DNA of 16,870 bases from JBCCRH01 sp039208045 (GTDB lineage: Bacteria > Bacteroidota > Bacteroidia > Chitinophagales > Saprospiraceae): assembly GCA_039208045.1 (NCBI GenBank), contig JBCCRH010000076.1, positions 1 through 16,870 of the forward strand. Direction: 5' to 3'. The position numbers were made by a program, and so were the translations under genes. The notes under the pieces are model-generated. The model was given only the letters and a program-made list of their open reading frames with translations. It had not been told where the DNA came from and searched no databases. This document shows positions 15,211-16,870 of this stretch, one piece after another. Numbering within the stretch: position 1 is the stretch's first letter; the number at the start of each line of letters is the position of its first letter.

Positions 15211-16317
15211 TTATTGCAAGCTTACTTGCTGACCATCCAATAATGTTTGTAAACCTGCCGTAGCGATTTTTTGCCCTTCGGAGAGGCCCGATTTTACTTC
15301 AAATCCATCCTCGTGGATGTCTCCTACTTGGATGGGATGTTTCTTGACGGTAGTTCCCTCGCCTTTTTCATCAATTAGAAAAACGAAGCGCCCATTACTA
15401 TCCTCCCCTACTGCATTGATGGGCACCACCAACATGGTTGTGTCTGCCATCGAATCGCTAAAGTCAAAACTTACCGTAGCCGCCATACCACTTTTTACTT
15501 CTCCTTCCCCTCCTTCAATCGTCAGCCGTATAGGGTAGGTCGCCGTATTGCCATCCACCGCAGGAGCTACCTCTGTAACTATAGCCTCAAAAGTTTTATT
15601 AGGTACGGCAGAAAAAGTAGCTTTGGCAGCTATCCCTGTTTCCACCTTATTGATTACCCCTTCTGGTATACCAATTACCACTTCCATGCTCTTTCCGGCA
15701 TTGAGCACTGCTACTGGCTGCCCTGGGCTCACATTCTCATCTTTTTCGGCCATTACTTGAGAAATAATACCATTTTCTGGTGCATACAAGAAGCCAAATC
15801 GAATCTGCTCTTTTTGAATATCTACTCCACGCTGTGCCGATGCAAAGCCTTCCTGGGCAGTGCGGTAAGCATTTTTAGCCGCCTCAAAATCACTCAGTGA
15901 AGCACTCCCCTTTTCAAAGAGTACCCGCACTCTGTTGAGGCTGAGCTTGGCCGTATTCATTTGAGATTCAGCGCTATTGAGTTGGGTTACGGCTTGCTCA
16001 TAAGCCAAGCGCGCCTGCACATTATCTAGCTTTCCTAATAACTGTCCCCTGCGCACCTTTTGCCCCAATTTGATATTGAACTGCGTAACAATACCGGAGC
16101 TTCGAAAACTCAACTGAACAATCTTATCAGTCTGCGCGGTACCACTGAAGGATCTAATTTCCTTGCTGTTTAGATAACCTACCGTTTGGTACTTCACAGG
16201 ACGCACAAACACTTCCTCTTCTTTTGCTTCCTCCTGACAAGAGCCGAAAAGCAAGCCCATCAGGGCAACTAATAAAATGGAAGGGAAAAACTTCATGGTA
16301 ATGGTGGTTTTATTCAT
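15211..16317 (-). CDS. RND efflux periplasmic adaptor (membrane fusion protein), probable lipoprotein
   Basis: A 368-residue adaptor of the AcrA/MexA family, which bridges the RND permease and the outer-membrane factor. The N-terminus is a lipoprotein-like signal: basic start, hydrophobic stretch about 10-24, then FGSC with Cys27 and an acidic tail (QEEAKEEE). Split lipoyl halves lie at about 68-97 (SSGIVTQFNIKLGQKVRRGQ) and 178-207, with an alpha-helical hairpin between them (about 98-173). Beta-barrel and membrane-proximal domains follow (LVVPINAV, DGFEVKSGLSEGQ). Start choice: the frame is open further (ATG at 16368, ATG at 16330), but the ATG at 16317 overlaps the tolC stop as ATGAATAA, typical of translational coupling. 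The ATG at 16296 (MKFFPS...) is also plausible and gives a shorter, more typical lipoprotein signal with Cys20. The 16368 start would put 17 non-signal-like residues in front. Confidence 0.92.
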   Translation of the reverse strand: MNKTTITMKFFPSILLVALMGLLFGSCQEEAKEEEVFVRPVKYQTVGYLNSKEIRSFSGTAQTDKIVQLSFRSSGIVTQFNIKLGQKVRRGQLLGKLDNVQARLAYEQAVTQLNSAESQMNTAKLSLNRVRVLFEKGSASLSDFEAAKNAYRTAQEGFASAQRGVDIQKEQIRFGFLYAPENGIISQVMAEKDENVSPGQPVAVLNAGKSMEVVIGIPEGVINKVETGIAAKATFSAVPNKTFEAIVTEVAPAVDGNTATYPIRLTIEGGEGEVKSGMAATVSFDFSDSMADTTMLVVPINAVGEDSNGRFVFLIDEKGEGTTVKKHPIQVGDIHEDGFEVKSGLSEGQKIATAGLQTLLDGQQVSLQ

Positions 16318-16870
16318 TGTTTTCGTTGACATATTGTAAAAAGCGCTGTCTGAAATTGATATTATCATCCTCAGAATTGAGCAAAAAGTAATAGCCTAGA
16401 CTCCGCTCCAACTGAAGGGCGCGAATTAGGAAGTTGTACACAGCCCCTGCCCGTGCCAGCTGCGCATTCAAGTAGTTATTTTGTGCATCAATCAATTGGA
16501 TCAGATTGACAGCTCCGCTCGAATAGGCCGTTTGCGTAAGTTCCAATGCTTCCTGGGCCGTCGTTTCCGATACTTCCGATAGCTGAATATTGGAGATTTG
16601 ATTGATAAGTTCCAAGACGTTCGTTCTGACATTTGCAGCGATAGCCAGCTCCACATTATCCTGGCTAATCAGCAACTGATCTTTTTGTACCATTGCGATC
16701 TGCTCGCTAATGTTGTTTTTATTTTGGTTGAAAATGGGCATAGAAATATTCAGCCCAATATTATAGTTGGTATTCTGTACGGTGCCTCCCGTCGGCAGGG
16801 CCGTTTCGCTCCCTGCTCCACTTCTACTAAAGATCGCATTGTACTGCCCTTGTGCAGCTACCGTAGGTAC
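16310..16870 (-). CDS. TolC-like outer membrane efflux protein, C-terminal part (5' end outside window)
   Basis: The frame is open to the right edge, so this is the C-terminal 186 residues of a larger gene. It matches the last half of TolC/OprM-type proteins: a beta-strand region beginning LPT-like (VPTVAAQGQYN) and leading to NIGLNISMPIFNQNKN, which corresponds to the family's GLNLSxPIF outer-membrane strand. Long helices of the periplasmic tunnel follow, with the characteristic AYSSGAVNLIQLIDAQNNYLNAQ segment. The internal ATG at 16741 lies inside the conserved strand and is not the start. It forms the outer-membrane duct for the pump encoded by the next two genes. Its last 8 bases overlap the start of the adaptor gene. 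Confidence 0.92.
   Translation of the reverse strand, partial: VPTVAAQGQYNAIFSRSGAGSETALPTGGTVQNTNYNIGLNISMPIFNQNKNNISEQIAMVQKDQLLISQDNVELAIAANVRTNVLELINQISNIQLSEVSETTAQEALELTQTAYSSGAVNLIQLIDAQNNYLNAQLARAGAVYNFLIRALQLERSLGYYFLLNSEDDNINFRQRFLQYVNENNE

Noticed and set aside
16318..16368. Upstream ATG at 16368 as the adaptor start
   Set aside because: It overlaps the tolC coding region by 59 bases and adds residues that do not look like a signal peptide. The ATG overlapping the tolC stop fits better.

Overview
The window carries two gene clusters that face each other. The left two thirds (+ strand, bases 2-11482) is most of a pfa-type polyunsaturated fatty acid (PUFA) / secondary-lipid synthase operon. 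The right third (- strand, 16870 down to 11435) is a tripartite RND efflux operon with an ion-channel gene as its last member. Both operons begin outside the window, so neither main promoter is visible. I see no tRNA, rRNA, CRISPR array, transposase or insertion sequence, and no gene-free stretch longer than about 20 bases.

Organism: probably a marine or aquatic member of the Bacteroidota, possibly the Saprospiria/Cytophagia side, where pfa clusters are known (for example the arachidonate-producing Aureispira). This is inference from moderate-to-low GC, start sites without Shine-Dalgarno sequences, lipoprotein style and protein flavour. It is not a species identification.

PUFA region: the first frame (2-553) is the tail of a PfaA-type megasynthase and shows two almost identical acyl carrier protein (ACP) domains, with KS and AT expected upstream. 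Its frame stops at 553, just after a run of ten A. The next frame (574-3045) holds the remaining PfaA domains, a ketoreductase (KR) and a PKS-type dehydratase (DH). The two pieces join into one normal PfaA if the A run is read in the -1 frame. Next, 4 bases later, comes a 2250-residue protein with the order KS-CLF-AT-DH-DH, in which a PfaB-type acyltransferase is embedded in a PfaC-type protein. PfaD, the flavin enoyl reductase, closes the operon. Together they would supply KS, AT, ACP, KR, three dehydratase units and ER for iterative chain building. No phosphopantetheinyl transferase (pfaE) is visible.

Efflux region: read leftwards, it encodes a partial TolC-like outer-membrane factor, a lipoprotein-type membrane fusion protein whose ATG overlaps the tolC stop, an RND permease, and then, 3 bases after the permease stop, a GTG-initiated membrane protein with a K+ channel selectivity filter. 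Its last 48 bases overlap the end of pfaD on the other strand.

Points that most merit a second look: the A10 run splitting pfaA (programmed slippage, real mutation or sequencing error), the fused KS-CLF-AT-DH-DH architecture, and the ion channel coupled to an efflux pump.
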